Shown one piece after another: positions 42,573 to 52,201 of a stretch of DNA of 61,478 nt. Made by a program: the position numbers and the translations under genes. Below the pieces are notes generated by a model that made no database searches, had not been told where the DNA came from, and saw nothing but the letters and a program-made list of their open reading frames with translations. The first letter of the stretch is position 1; each line of letters begins with the position of its first letter. The DNA comes from an uncultured Acidimicrobiales bacterium (GTDB lineage: Bacteria > Actinomycetota > Acidimicrobiia > Acidimicrobiales > SHLQ01): the NCBI GenBank assembly GCA_938023735.1, contig CALJDK010000002.1, positions 1 to 61,478 on the forward strand, in the 5' to 3' direction.

Positions 42573-43544
42573 ATGCAGGCATGGCAGATCGCCGAACTCG
42601 GCGAACCATCGACCAACCTCAACCTGGCCGAAATCGATCCACCCGAGGTGAAGGCCGGCCACCTGCTTCTCGATACCGAAGCGGTTGGCCTGTCGTTCCC
42701 CGACGTCTTGCAGTGCCGCGGCATGTATCAAATCAAGCCGCCGCTTCCTTTTACGCCCGGCGGTGAAACGGTCGGAACCATTGCGGCGATTGGCGATGGT
42801 GTCGACGGTTTCGAGGTTGGACAACGCGTGGCCTGTATTGGCGGCGGGTTAGCTCAACAGGTCGTTGTGCCTGCCGCGATGGCAGTGGTGGTTCCAGGTG
42901 GCGTCGAGTCGGCCAAGGCCGCCGCGCTGCCGGTGAACTACGGCACCACGTGGTTTGCGCTTCACGACCGGGGGCAGCTGCAATCGGGCGAGACCGTACT
43001 GGTCACCGGCGCTGCGGGTGGTACTGGTTCGGCTGCAATCCAGTTGGCCAAGGCTGCCGGCGCACGAGTCATTGCGGTGGCCGGAGGCGATGTAAAGGTT
43101 AAGGCGTGCGAGGACCTCGGCGCCGATGTCGTTATCAACCACCACGAGCATCCGGATTTCGTCGATGCGGTCCGCGAAGCCGCAGGCGATGGCGGTATCA
43201 ATGTTTGTTACGACCCGGTCGGCGGAGGAGTGTTTCAGAAGGCCCGGCGCACGATGGGTTGGGATGGCCGCTACCTGATCATTGGGTTCCTCGACGGCAT
43301 CCAGGAAGCGCCCGCCAACCACATTCTGTTGAAGAACTATTCGCTGGTCGGCGTGCACTGGGGGGCATCTCTCGGTCGCGACCCCGAGTCCTTTAGCCGC
43401 CAGATGGGGTCGGTACTCGCCCTTGCCGAAACCGGCCAGGTCGACCCGCTGCTCTATCCGGCAGTCACCTTCGACGGAGCAGCCCAAGCCCTCCAAGACC
43501 TCGCCGACAGAAAGACCTACGGCAAGGTCGTAGTGGAGCTCTAA
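42573..43544 (+). CDS. Zinc-independent quinone oxidoreductase-like MDR protein
   Basis: A 323-residue medium-chain dehydrogenase/reductase of the NADPH:quinone reductase (QOR) group. It has the N-terminal GroES-like fold, the Rossmann motif TVLVTGAAGGTGSAAIQLAKAAGARVIAVAG and no zinc-ligand cysteines. ATG 42573 is preferred over GTG 42564 because AGGAG (42560-42564) lies eight bases before it. It probably reduces a quinone or enone with NADPH; the substrate is unknown. It follows aspS by 35 bases. Confidence 0.88.
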   Translation: MQAWQIAELGEPSTNLNLAEIDPPEVKAGHLLLDTEAVGLSFPDVLQCRGMYQIKPPLPFTPGGETVGTIAAIGDGVDGFEVGQRVACIGGGLAQQVVVPAAMAVVVPGGVESAKAAALPVNYGTTWFALHDRGQLQSGETVLVTGAAGGTGSAAIQLAKAAGARVIAVAGGDVKVKACEDLGADVVINHHEHPDFVDAVREAAGDGGINVCYDPVGGGVFQKARRTMGWDGRYLIIGFLDGIQEAPANHILLKNYSLVGVHWGASLGRDPESFSRQMGSVLALAETGQVDPLLYPAVTFDGAAQALQDLADRKTYGKVVVEL

Positions 43545-43690
43545 CTCTGGTCGTTCGCTCACAAGTTCGCTCTCTCTTCGCTTCGCTATCGGGCTTTGGT
43601 TTTACCTCGGCCTCCGCGTTCGCTCCGGCACGACTCCCAGCATCTTTCGTCGGTCGCGACACTGCCTCACCCGGTGCCTGGAACCTTTGG

Positions 43691-43759
43691 GCGATTTGGT
43701 ACCTGGCACCTGAGAGCGATTTGGTACCTGGCACCGAAGTGGGGTTTTGGTGCCAGGTA
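43691..43759 (+). repeat. Direct and inverted GGTACCTGGCACC repeats before argC
   Basis: The 20-mer GCGATTTGGTACCTGGCACC is repeated exactly at 43691-43710 and 43716-43735 (25-base period). A related GGTGCCTGGAACC lies at 43673-43685, and GGTGCCAGGTA (43749-43759) is an inverted copy that can form an 11-pair hairpin with the second repeat. The whole 278-base gap between the oxidoreductase and argC otherwise holds only the argC promoter; 43545-43670 shows nothing recognisable. Confidence 0.75.
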
Positions 43760-43787
43760 TAAAAGATCATTTGGGCACGAGAGCGAG

Positions 43788-43816
43788 TTGCATAAGTATT
43801 CGTCAAACCGTATGAT
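43788..43816 (+). promoter_or_regulatory. argC promoter, leaderless
   Basis: TTGCAT (43788-43793) and TATGAT (43811-43816) have a 17-base spacer, the best sigma-70-like promoter in the window. The -10 ends six bases before ATG 43823, so the arg mRNA probably starts at its own start codon. Confidence 0.75.
43789..43802 (+). promoter_or_regulatory. Candidate ARG box (ArgR operator)
   Basis: TGCATAAGTATTCG resembles the ARG-box core TGAATnnnnATTCA (8 of 10 defined positions). It overlaps the -35 and spacer of the argC promoter, as expected for repression by the ArgR encoded in this operon. Confidence 0.55.
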
Positions 43817-43822
43817 CAACCA

Positions 43823-44857
43823 ATGAAACGTGTGGGAATCATTGGGGCTTCGGGATTCACCGGGGCCGAGTTGCTGCGGATCGTTGCTGGCCACCCCGAG
43901 TTTGAACTGGTTGCTGCCACCGCGCATACCCAGGCGGGCAAGCCGATTGCCGAGCTGTACCCGAGCTTGGCAGCGGCGTATGGAGACCTTGAGTTCGGCG
44001 GGGCCGACGACGAAGCGCTCGATGGTGCTGACCTGGTGTTCCTTGGTCTTCCGCACGGTGCCTCGCAAGCAATCGTTCCGTCGCTGCGGGGCAAGGTCGG
44101 CCACATCGTCGATCTCGCTGCCGATTTCCGGCTTCCCGATGCCTCGCTGTATCCAACCTGGTACGGCGAACCCCACGAAGCACCAGAGCTGCTGAGCGAG
44201 TTCGTGTATGGCCTCCCCGAGTTCTTTCGTGACGACATCAAGGGTGCCGAACTCGTGGCCGCGCCCGGCTGTTATGTCACCACCTCGGCGCTGGCGTTGG
44301 CGCCGTTTCTCAAGGCCGGTGCCATCGAATCAACCGGCATCGTTGTCGATGCAGCATCGGGCGTGTCCGGCGCTGGGCGGCCGCCCAAAGACAACACCAC
44401 GTTCTGCACGGTCGATGAGAACTACACGGCCTATGGGCTGCTCAACCACCGACACACACCCGAGATCGAGATGGCGATCAGCCGCCATGCGAACGTCGAT
44501 GCTCAGCTGATCTTCACGCCACATTTGGTGCCGATGAACCGCGGTATTTTGGCCACCTGTTACGCCAGGCCTGCCGGTGACCTCACCACCGATTCGGCGC
44601 TCGAAATTCTGCACGATGCGTATTCCGGCGAACCGTTTGTGGTGGTCAGCGACCGGGTGCCAGGCACCAAGGCCACCCTCGGCTCCAATACCGCACATCT
44701 CACCGCTCGGGTCGACCCTAGAACCGGGTGGCTGGTCATCATCTCTGCCCTCGACAACCTCACGAAAGGTGCAAGCGGTCAGGCGGTGCAGTGCGCAAAC
44801 CTTGCGCTTGGTCTCGGGGAAACCACCGGCCTTCAACAGAGCGGCATGTACCCATGA
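43823..44857 (+). CDS. argC: N-acetyl-gamma-glutamyl-phosphate reductase
   Basis: Third step of arginine synthesis: NADPH reduction of N-acetylglutamyl phosphate. The 344 aa protein begins with a Rossmann motif (RVGIIGASGFTGAELLRI) and has the catalytic Cys in VAAPGCYVTTSALALAP, plus the family stretches GVSGAGRPPKDNTTFC and TPHLVPMNRGILATCYA. It is the first gene of argC-B-D-F-R-G-H. Its ATG has no ribosome site and follows the leaderless promoter. The argB ATG overlaps its stop. Confidence 0.95.
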   Translation: MKRVGIIGASGFTGAELLRIVAGHPEFELVAATAHTQAGKPIAELYPSLAAAYGDLEFGGADDEALDGADLVFLGLPHGASQAIVPSLRGKVGHIVDLAADFRLPDASLYPTWYGEPHEAPELLSEFVYGLPEFFRDDIKGAELVAAPGCYVTTSALALAPFLKAGAIESTGIVVDAASGVSGAGRPPKDNTTFCTVDENYTAYGLLNHRHTPEIEMAISRHANVDAQLIFTPHLVPMNRGILATCYARPAGDLTTDSALEILHDAYSGEPFVVVSDRVPGTKATLGSNTAHLTARVDPRTGWLVIISALDNLTKGASGQAVQCANLALGLGETTGLQQSGMYP

Positions 44858-45753
44858 GCAACACCACAGCAGCAGAGCTCGCCGGCCGGGGATTTGAACC
44901 CTCCCGGCGCACCGAGGCGCTTATCGAGGCGCTGCCGTATATCCAGCGCTTCCGTGGCGCAGTGGTCGTTATCAAGTTTGGCGGAAACGCCATGATCGAT
45001 CCCCATTTGTCGACCACCTTTGCCGAAGATGTGGTGCTGCTCCGATCGGTTGGGCTCAAACCCATCGTCGTGCACGGCGGCGGGCCGCAGATCGGCGAAC
45101 TTCTTTCGCGCCTAGGGAAAGAGAGCGAGTTCCGCGACGGCCTTCGGGTCACCGATGCCGAAACGCTCGACGTGGCACGCATGGTGCTGGTGGGAAAGGT
45201 CGGTCGCGACATCGTGGGCGCCATCAACGTTCACGGGGCGTATGCGGTAGGGCTCTCTGGCGAGGACGGCGGCCTCATTCGGGCGGCGCCGCGAAACGAG
45301 GAGCTTGGTTTCGTCGGCGATGTGGTCGAGGTGCGGCCCAACATCATCGAACGCCTACTCGCCGAAGACATGATTCCGGTGGTGTCGACCATTGGCTCTG
45401 ACGAGCACGGACAGGCCTACAACATCAACGCCGACACGGTTGCCGGGGCGCTTGCCGGAGCTTTGGGGGCCGAAAAGGTGATCTATCTCACCGATATCGC
45501 TGGTCTCATGCTCGACGTAGATGACCCGGAGAGCATCGTTGCCCGCTCCACCGTGGGCCAACTGAAGGCGCTCATCGCCGATGGCACGGTCGCTGGCGGA
45601 ATGATCCCCAAGGTGCAGGCCTGCATCGACGCGGTCGAGAGCGGCGCAAACAGCGCCCACATGCTCGACGGTCGGGTGCCCCACGTGCTTCTGCTCGAAC
45701 TGTTTACCGATGCTGGAATCGGCACGATGATTCTCAACGAGGAACTTTCATGA
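44854..45753 (+). CDS. argB: Acetylglutamate kinase
   Basis: Phosphorylates N-acetylglutamate with ATP. The 299 aa protein has amino-acid-kinase motifs: VVIKFGGNAMID, VVHGGGPQIGELLSRLGKESEFRDGLRVTD, NINADTVAGALAGALGAEKVIYLTDIAGL and GGMIPKVQACIDAVESGANSAHMLDG. ATG 44854 overlaps the argC stop; the frame is open further up without similarity. In most Actinobacteria argJ lies between argC and argB; here it is absent. Confidence 0.95.
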   Translation: MSNTTAAELAGRGFEPSRRTEALIEALPYIQRFRGAVVVIKFGGNAMIDPHLSTTFAEDVVLLRSVGLKPIVVHGGGPQIGELLSRLGKESEFRDGLRVTDAETLDVARMVLVGKVGRDIVGAINVHGAYAVGLSGEDGGLIRAAPRNEELGFVGDVVEVRPNIIERLLAEDMIPVVSTIGSDEHGQAYNINADTVAGALAGALGAEKVIYLTDIAGLMLDVDDPESIVARSTVGQLKALIADGTVAGGMIPKVQACIDAVESGANSAHMLDGRVPHVLLLELFTDAGIGTMILNEELS

Positions 45754-46979
45754 CCGATCACTCAGACGCGATGGATCGCAGCGGCAACGTCGATGCAGCG
45801 CTCGACCACTGTCCACTCATGTCCAACTACGGTCCGCCACCGGCCCTCTTTGTTCGCGGCGAGGGCACCGAACTATGGGATGCCGATGGGAAGCGCTATC
45901 TCGACTTCCTTACCGGCCTCGCCGTGGTCTCGCTTGGTCACTCGCATCCGGTGGTCAGCAAGGCGGTGGCCGACCAGGCGATGAAGCTCTCGCACACCTC
46001 AAACCTGTACGCCACCGAACACCAGGCGCCGGTTGCGCTCGAGATCGATCGGCTCATCGGAGGTCCGTCTGGCCAAGTCATCTTCCAAAACAGCGGGGCC
46101 GAGGCCAACGAGGCGGCGATCAAGCTGGCGCGCAAGTATCAGGGCCGCGGTCGACACAAGGTGCTCAGCGCGTTCAGGAGCTTCCATGGCCGTACGTTGG
46201 CCACTTTGGCAGCAACGGGTCAACCCGAGAAGCACGAGCCGTTCCAGCCGCTGCCCGAGGGCTTTATCCACGCGGCATGGAATGACCTCGCCGAGTTCGA
46301 GGCAGCGATTACACCCGAAGTCGGCACCATCCTGCTCGAGCCGCTTCAGGGCGAGGGCGGAGTGAACCCGGCATCGGTCGAGTTCTTCCAGGGCATTCGC
46401 AAGCTCTGCGACGATCATGGCATCACCTTGATCCTCGACGAGATCCAGACCGGGTTGGGACGCACGGGCCAGTGGTTCGGTTTTCAGCACTTCGGTATCG
46501 AGCCCGACATCGTCACGCTCGCGAAGGCACTGGGTAACGGCATGCCGGTGGGCGCCGTATGGGCTCGACGCGATGTGGCGGCAGCCTTCCAACCAGGCGA
46601 TCACGGCAGTACCTTTGCCGGCCAGCCAGTAGCCACCGCAGCCGCTCGAGCCACGCTGGGTGTCATGGTCGAATCCGACTTACCGGCCGTAGCCACGGCT
46701 ACCGGCGCTGAGCTTCGGGCCAAGCTGGCCGCCCTTCCGTGCGTTACCTCGGTGCGAGGTCTCGGAATGCTGGTCGCTATCGAGCTGGACCGCACGGGAG
46801 CTAAGGATGTCGGCCGAGCCTGCTTTGACGCTGGTCTCATCGTGAACGCGCTCAACGACACGGCGATCCGGTTGGCTCCGCCGCTCACCCTTTCGCCTGC
46901 GCATCTCGACGAAGGCCTTGCCATTCTCGGGGCGCAACTGCAAGAACTGCACGACGCCGACGAGGACAAATCGTCATGA
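45750..46979 (+). CDS. argD: Acetylornithine aminotransferase
   Basis: PLP-dependent class III aminotransferase, 409 aa, making N-acetylornithine. Signatures: [94 protein letters not shown] with the PLP lysine, and [21 protein letters not shown] overlaps join it to argB and argF. Confidence 0.95.
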   Translation: MTDHSDAMDRSGNVDAALDHCPLMSNYGPPPALFVRGEGTELWDADGKRYLDFLTGLAVVSLGHSHPVVSKAVADQAMKLSHTSNLYATEHQAPVALEIDRLIGGPSGQVIFQNSGAEANEAAIKLARKYQGRGRHKVLSAFRSFHGRTLATLAATGQPEKHEPFQPLPEGFIHAAWNDLAEFEAAITPEVGTILLEPLQGEGGVNPASVEFFQGIRKLCDDHGITLILDEIQTGLGRTGQWFGFQHFGIEPDIVTLAKALGNGMPVGAVWARRDVAAAFQPGDHGSTFAGQPVATAAARATLGVMVESDLPAVATATGAELRAKLAALPCVTSVRGLGMLVAIELDRTGAKDVGRACFDAGLIVNALNDTAIRLAPPLTLSPAHLDEGLAILGAQLQELHDADEDKSS

Positions 46980-47890
46980 GACACCTTCTCGAAATCGACG
47001 ATCTCAGCGCCGATGAGCTCGCTGCCGTGCTGGCCATGGCAGAGTCCGACAACGCCCCCCGGGTCCTCGAAGGAAAAGGGATGGGCTTGGTGTTCGAGAA
47101 GCCGTCGGCTCGGACCCGCAACTCGATGGAGATGGCCGTGGTGCAGCTCGGAGGTCATCCGCTGTACATCCAAGGTTCCGAGGTGGGAATGGACACCCGC
47201 GAATCGGTTGAAGACGTCACGCGAACGCTGGCCTGCTATCACCGCGCTATCGGCGCTCGGGTGTTCGCCCACAACACGGTCGAACGGATGGCAGCGGTCG
47301 ATATTGTGCCCATCGTCAACATGTTGTCCGACGAAGCACATCCGCTTCAGGCGCTCGCCGACCTCCTCACGATCAAAGCAATCTTCGGCTCCTTAGAAGG
47401 GCGCACAATCGCGTATGTGGGCGATGCCAACAACGTCACCCGATCACTCGCCATCGCTGCCGGGATGGCCGGTATGAAGATGCGGGTTGGCAGCCCCGGC
47501 GGCTACCAATTCTCCGATGTCGATCGCGACCGGGTACTCGCCTCGGGCGTCGACCTGTTTGAGACCGGAAACCCCGAGGAGGCCGTCGACGGCGCCGATG
47601 TTGTGTATGCCGATGTCTGGACATCAATGGGGCAGGAGGCCGAAACGCAACAGCGCCTTCGTGACTTCGAGGGTTTCGGCATCACTGCCGACCTGATGGC
47701 CAACGCATCGCCCGACGTGGCGTTCCTTCACTGTCTTCCCGCCCATCGGGGCGAAGAAGTGACCGATGAGGTTGTCGACGGCCCGTCGAGCCACGTGTGG
47801 CTTCAGGCCGAGAATCGCATGCATGCGGCTCGAGGGCTTATCGCTTGGCTGCTCTCTGTGAACGCTTCTGTCAACGCGGAGGAAAGCTAG
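46976..47890 (+). CDS. argF: Ornithine carbamoyltransferase
   Basis: Makes citrulline from ornithine and carbamoyl phosphate. The 304 aa protein has the carbamoyl-phosphate loop as SARTR in [14 protein letters not shown] (often STRTR), HPLQALADL where most family members have [16 protein letters not shown], the ornithine-site region, and [17 protein letters not shown] with the catalytic Cys. The HCLP motif makes ornithine rather than aspartate the substrate. ATG overlaps the argD stop; its own stop shares one base with the argR GTG (TAGTG). Confidence 0.92.
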   Translation: MRHLLEIDDLSADELAAVLAMAESDNAPRVLEGKGMGLVFEKPSARTRNSMEMAVVQLGGHPLYIQGSEVGMDTRESVEDVTRTLACYHRAIGARVFAHNTVERMAAVDIVPIVNMLSDEAHPLQALADLLTIKAIFGSLEGRTIAYVGDANNVTRSLAIAAGMAGMKMRVGSPGGYQFSDVDRDRVLASGVDLFETGNPEEAVDGADVVYADVWTSMGQEAETQQRLRDFEGFGITADLMANASPDVAFLHCLPAHRGEEVTDEVVDGPSSHVWLQAENRMHAARGLIAWLLSVNASVNAEES

Positions 47891-48351
47891 TGCAGAAAGC
47901 AGCCCGCCAGCATCGGATAGCCACTCTGCTGGCCGAGAACGCCATTACGAGCCAGGGGCAACTGGTCGATCTGCTGGCCAGCGCGGGCGTCAAAGCCACC
48001 CAGGCCACGGTTTCGCGCGATCTTGAAGATCTTGGCGCCATCAAGGTGCGCGTTCCTGGCGGCGAAACGGTGTATGCGATACCCGAACTTCCCGCCGACC
48101 AGATCGCTCCGTCAGACCATTTGCGGCGCGTCCTGGGGGAGTGGGTGGTAGAGATCGGCGTGTCCGGCAACATCGTTGTACTCCGAACGCCCCCGGGCTC
48201 AGCGCACGTTGTCGCCTCGGCCATCGACCGCTCGGGCCACGCCGACATCCTCGGAACGGTCGCCGGCGACGACACCATCATGGTCGTGGCAGCGAACGCT
48301 GATGGCGGCGGCGCCTTGGCCGACGAGCTTGGTGACCTTTCCGATCTGTAG
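47890..48351 (+). CDS. argR: Arginine repressor ArgR
   Basis: Arginine-responsive hexameric repressor, 153 aa. It has an N-terminal winged helix (RQHRIATLLAENAITSQGQLVDLLASAGVKATQATVSRDLEDLGAIKVR) and a C-terminal oligomerisation and arginine-binding domain (HVVASAIDRSGHADILGTVAGDDTIMVVAAN, with the Asp pair). GTG 47890 overlaps the argF stop. It most likely binds the ARG-box-like site at the argC promoter, giving feedback control. Confidence 0.95.
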   Translation: MQKAARQHRIATLLAENAITSQGQLVDLLASAGVKATQATVSRDLEDLGAIKVRVPGGETVYAIPELPADQIAPSDHLRRVLGEWVVEIGVSGNIVVLRTPPGSAHVVASAIDRSGHADILGTVAGDDTIMVVAANADGGGALADELGDLSDL

Positions 48352-48409
48352 AGTCCGATCTGCAGCATCCGACCAAACACACGACATCCCGTAAGGATCA
48401 GCAATTTCT

Positions 48410-49648
48410 ATGAGCGGCACCCCGAACAAAGAGAACGTCGACAAGGTCGTTCTGGCCTACAGCGGCGGCCTCGACACCTCGGTAATTCTCACCTGGCTTC
48501 GCGAAACCTACGAATGTGAAGTGGTGACCTTCACCGCCGACATCGGCCAGGGCGAAGAGGTCGAGCCGGCGCGCGCAAAGGCCGAGTCGTTGGGCGTTTC
48601 GGAGATCTACATCGAAGACCTCCAGGAAGAGTTTGTGCGGGACTTCGTGTTCCCGATGTTCCGAGCAAATGCGCTGTACGAGGGCGAGTACCTGCTCGGT
48701 ACGTCGATTGCCCGGCCGCTTATCGCGAAGCGTCTGGTCGAGATCGCACGCGAAACCGGCGCCGATGCGGTAAGTCACGGGGCCACCGGTAAAGGCAACG
48801 ACCAGGTTCGGTTTGAACTCGGCGCGTATGCGCTGGCGCCGGACATCAAAGTCATCGCACCATGGCGCGAATGGGATCTCACATCCCGCGAGACCCTGCT
48901 CGACTACGCCGACGAGCGCGGCATTCCCATCGAGGGCAAGCGAGGCCAGAAGTCGCCGTATTCGATGGATGCCAACCTCCTCCATATCTCCTTTGAGGGC
49001 GGCGAGCTTGAGGACCCGTGGTTCGAGCCAAGCAAAGACATGTGGCGTATGAGTACGGCACCCGAGGACGCTCCGGATTTTCCCACCTATATCGAGCTCA
49101 CGTATTCACGTGGCGATGTGGTGGCCATCGACGAACAGGCCATGACTCCGGGCCAAGTGCTCACCAAGCTCAACCAGCTTGCGGGCGAAAACGGCATTGG
49201 CCGCCTCGACCTGGTCGAGAACCGCTTTGTCGGCATGAAGAGCCGCGGCTGCTACGAAACCCCTGGCGGAACCATTCTGCAGCGTGGCCACCGGGCCATC
49301 GAGTCGATCACGCTCGATCGCGAATCGATGCACCTCAAAGACGAACTCATGCCAAAATACGCCAGCCTCGTGTACAACGGCTTCTGGTTCAGCCCCGAGC
49401 GCACGATGATCCAGACGTTGGTCGACAAGTCGCAGGAGCGCGTCAATGGTGTTGTGCGGCTCAAGCTGTACAAGGGCAACATCACCGTGGTCGGGCGCAA
49501 GAGCGACGACTCGCTGTACGACGAGAACATCGTGACGTTCGAAGACGACGGCGGCGCCTATGACCAGGCTGACGCCGAGGGGTTCATTCGGCTCAACGCA
49601 TTGCGGCTGCGAACGGTTGCGGCAAAGCACGGCATCGAGTCGACATGA
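48410..49648 (+). CDS. argG: Argininosuccinate synthase
   Basis: Condenses citrulline and aspartate with ATP. The 412 aa protein has the ATP pyrophosphatase loop [56 protein letters not shown] and [22 protein letters not shown]. It follows argR by 58 bases with AAGGA upstream of the ATG, and its stop overlaps the argH start. Confidence 0.96.
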   Translation: MSGTPNKENVDKVVLAYSGGLDTSVILTWLRETYECEVVTFTADIGQGEEVEPARAKAESLGVSEIYIEDLQEEFVRDFVFPMFRANALYEGEYLLGTSIARPLIAKRLVEIARETGADAVSHGATGKGNDQVRFELGAYALAPDIKVIAPWREWDLTSRETLLDYADERGIPIEGKRGQKSPYSMDANLLHISFEGGELEDPWFEPSKDMWRMSTAPEDAPDFPTYIELTYSRGDVVAIDEQAMTPGQVLTKLNQLAGENGIGRLDLVENRFVGMKSRGCYETPGGTILQRGHRAIESITLDRESMHLKDELMPKYASLVYNGFWFSPERTMIQTLVDKSQERVNGVVRLKLYKGNITVVGRKSDDSLYDENIVTFEDDGGAYDQADAEGFIRLNALRLRTVAAKHGIEST

Positions 49649-51030
49649 GCACGCTGTGGCATGGCCGCTTTGCTGGCGGGCCATCCGAGGCACTCCAACA
49701 ACTCAACGACAGTCTGCCGTTCGACCAACGCATGTTCCGCGAGGACATCGCTGGGTCGCGGGCCCACGTGCGCGGACTCGGCTCGGTCGATCTACTCACC
49801 GCCGATGAGGTCGCAACGATCTTGGCGGCGCTCGATACGGTCGAGGATGAGATTGCGGGTGGCACGTTTGCGTTCGCTCCCAGCGACGAGGACATTCACA
49901 CCGCTGTAGAGCGTCGGGTCACCGAACTTGCTGGCCCGGCGGGTGCAAAGCTCCATACCGGTCGCAGTCGCAACGATCAGGTGGCTACCGATGTGCGGCT
50001 TTGGACCCTGACGGCTCTCGACGAGGTCGCCGAGTTGGTGCACCGGCTGGCATCGACGCTTGCTCGACGCGCCGATGAAGCCGACGAGCGCTATCTACCG
50101 GGTTACACCCACCTGCAGCAGGCTCAGCCGGTGCTGCTTGCGCATCATCTTCTGGCTCACGGTTGGGCGCTTCTGCGCGATCTCGACCGGTTGGCCGATG
50201 CTCGCAAACGGGTCGATGTGTCACCGCTCGGCGCAGGCGCTTTGGCTGGTTCGTCGCTTCCGCTCGACCCAAACATGGTGGCCGAACAACTCGGATTCTC
50301 GGCCCGATTCGAGAACAGTCTCGACGCGGTGAGCGACCGTGACTTTGTTGCCGAGACGTTGTTTGTTCTGTCGTTACTAGGCGTTCATCTGTCGCGGATC
50401 GGCGAAGAGTTTGTGGTGTGGGCCAGTGGCGAGTTCGGGTTCATCACCCTCGACGACGCGTTCTCTACCGGTTCGTCCATGCTGCCGCAGAAGAAGAACC
50501 CCGATGTGGCCGAGTTGGCTCGAGGCAAGGCGGGCCGACTCATCGGCAATCTCACCGGCCTTCTCGCCACCATGAAGAATCTTCCGTTGGCGTACAACAA
50601 GGATCTTCAGGAAGACAAAGAGCCGCTCTTTGACTCGATCGACACTATGCGGCTCACGCTCTTGGCGCTCGATGGCATGCTCGACACCACGGTGTTCAAC
50701 CACGACATCATGGAAGCATCGGCGGATTCTCCGTATGCGGCCGCGATTGACTTGGCTGAGTTTCTTGTGGCCCGGGGTATGCCGTTTCGCGATAGCCATG
50801 CGGTTGTCGGCGGGTTGGTTCGAGATGCGCTCGCCGGTCAGGGTTCGCTGCACGACCTTGTTGTCTCGCACCCCGAACTCGGCGCCGAGGCCGCGGCATT
50901 GCTCGAACCCGGGGTTCCAGTGCGTAACCGCACCACCCCAGGAGGCACTGGCCCGGTCGCCGTGGCTGAGCAACTCACCCGGTTCAAGTCCGCATTGGCT
51001 GCCGCCGCTCCGGCTTCGGTAACAGCATGA
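49645..51030 (+). CDS. argH: Argininosuccinate lyase
   Basis: Releases arginine and fumarate from argininosuccinate. The 461 aa protein opens with [42 protein letters not shown], has [16 protein letters not shown] and [19 protein letters not shown], and carries the flexible-loop signature [16 protein letters not shown]. It is the last biosynthetic gene of the operon. The downstream Nudix ATG overlaps its stop. Confidence 0.96.
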   Translation: MSTLWHGRFAGGPSEALQQLNDSLPFDQRMFREDIAGSRAHVRGLGSVDLLTADEVATILAALDTVEDEIAGGTFAFAPSDEDIHTAVERRVTELAGPAGAKLHTGRSRNDQVATDVRLWTLTALDEVAELVHRLASTLARRADEADERYLPGYTHLQQAQPVLLAHHLLAHGWALLRDLDRLADARKRVDVSPLGAGALAGSSLPLDPNMVAEQLGFSARFENSLDAVSDRDFVAETLFVLSLLGVHLSRIGEEFVVWASGEFGFITLDDAFSTGSSMLPQKKNPDVAELARGKAGRLIGNLTGLLATMKNLPLAYNKDLQEDKEPLFDSIDTMRLTLLALDGMLDTTVFNHDIMEASADSPYAAAIDLAEFLVARGMPFRDSHAVVGGLVRDALAGQGSLHDLVVSHPELGAEAAALLEPGVPVRNRTTPGGTGPVAVAEQLTRFKSALAAAAPASVTA

Positions 51031-51617
51031 AACCCCACTACCGCTTCGCCGAGGCCGACGAGTTGAACGAGAGCGACGACCTTGCCCTCGCCCGCGGCCA
51101 AGTTGGCACCGCAGTCGATGGCAAGGTCGATGCCGAATCCGAGACCCTGGCCCTACTTGCCGACCATGACGATGCTCTGGTGCGAACGTGTCGGCCCGGG
51201 CATCTCACGGGTTCGGCCTTTGTGGTCGACAGCACCGGTACTCGAACCCTCCTGCTCTTTCACACCAAGCTCCAGATGTGGTTGCAGCCCGGCGGTCACG
51301 CCGATGGTGACGCCAACCTTGCCGGCGTGGCGCTGCGAGAAGCGCACGAGGAAACGGGCATCGAAGGGCTCCGTGTAGTGGTGCCACCCATCGACCTCGA
51401 TATTCATCGTGTCGATCCGCCGAAAGAGGACGCCCATAACCACCACGACCTGCGGTTCCTCGTGGTTGCGCCGGCCGACGCCACACTCGCCACCAATCAC
51501 GAGTCCCAGGGCGCACAGTGGGTCACTGCAGAAGAGCTTGTGGATATCGACGTCGACGACGGCACCCGCAGAATGGCCCAAACCGGCTTGGCGGCAGCAG
51601 CACAACTGCTTTCGTAA
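51027..51617 (+). CDS. Nudix hydrolase coupled to the arginine operon
   Basis: A 196-residue Nudix-fold protein. The box reads QPGGHADGDANLAGVALREAHEETGI: the REAHEETG core is intact, but the first Glu of the classical motif is not in place, as in several actinobacterial Nudix groups. Its ATG overlaps the argH stop, so it is translated with the operon although no arginine role is known. The substrate is not predictable. Confidence 0.87.
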   Translation: MKPHYRFAEADELNESDDLALARGQVGTAVDGKVDAESETLALLADHDDALVRTCRPGHLTGSAFVVDSTGTRTLLLFHTKLQMWLQPGGHADGDANLAGVALREAHEETGIEGLRVVVPPIDLDIHRVDPPKEDAHNHHDLRFLVVAPADATLATNHESQGAQWVTAEELVDIDVDDGTRRMAQTGLAAAAQLLS

Positions 51618-51637
51618 CGAGACCTAACGAGGCGTGG

Positions 51638-52201
51638 TTACAGGTCGAGCGGTGGGCCGCACTCGATCATCTGGTTGACTCGGGCGAACCACTCGATTCG
51701 CCCGGAAACCGAGTTTCGCTCGACTCGGCTTACCTGGAAGGCAACGTCACCCTCGGTGCGGAGTCGGTCGACGTGGTCGTCGCGGTCGCCGAGGAAGATC
51801 TCCCAGTCTGACAGCCACTTCTCGAGAATCAGGGCGTCGTGTTCGGTGCCGGCTGGGTCGACCAGAGTGTTGAGTTCGGCCACCATTCCCCGGAGAATCG
51901 TATTTGCTTCGACCAACGTGTCTGCCCGGTCGACTGGGTCATCTGCTGCTGCGGCCGGCTCGAGCTCTTCCAGTTCGGCCAGCGCCGCCGAGCAGATACT
52001 TGCCGCAGCGGGCCCGTAGGTGACGTCGTCGAGGTCGTCAGGGTTGCCACGCGGACCGTAGGGACCAAGGGCCCACGCCCAGAACGCGAGGATCGACAGC
52101 ACCAGCGCCGCCACGGCAATGCGACCAGCCTTGCTGGTTTGGCGCTCGTGTTCGTCAGCGCTGTGCTCGATGTCGTTACTGGGGGAGGTCATATCGCTCA
52201 C
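51638..52201 (-). CDS. Single-pass membrane protein of unknown function
   Basis: A 187-residue protein with one transmembrane helix near 34-54 (IAVAALVLSILAFWAWALGPYG) after an acidic N-terminus, then an extracytoplasmic helical domain rich in Glu, Ala and Asp with two cysteines (SICSAAL, MIECGPP). I do not recognise the family. GTG 52201 is chosen because it overlaps the stop of the upstream methyltransferase gene (GTGA); ATG 52192 is the alternative. Confidence 0.68.
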   Translation of the reverse strand: MSDMTSPSNDIEHSADEHERQTSKAGRIAVAALVLSILAFWAWALGPYGPRGNPDDLDDVTYGPAAASICSAALAELEELEPAAAADDPVDRADTLVEANTILRGMVAELNTLVDPAGTEHDALILEKWLSDWEIFLGDRDDHVDRLRTEGDVAFQVSRVERNSVSGRIEWFARVNQMIECGPPLDL

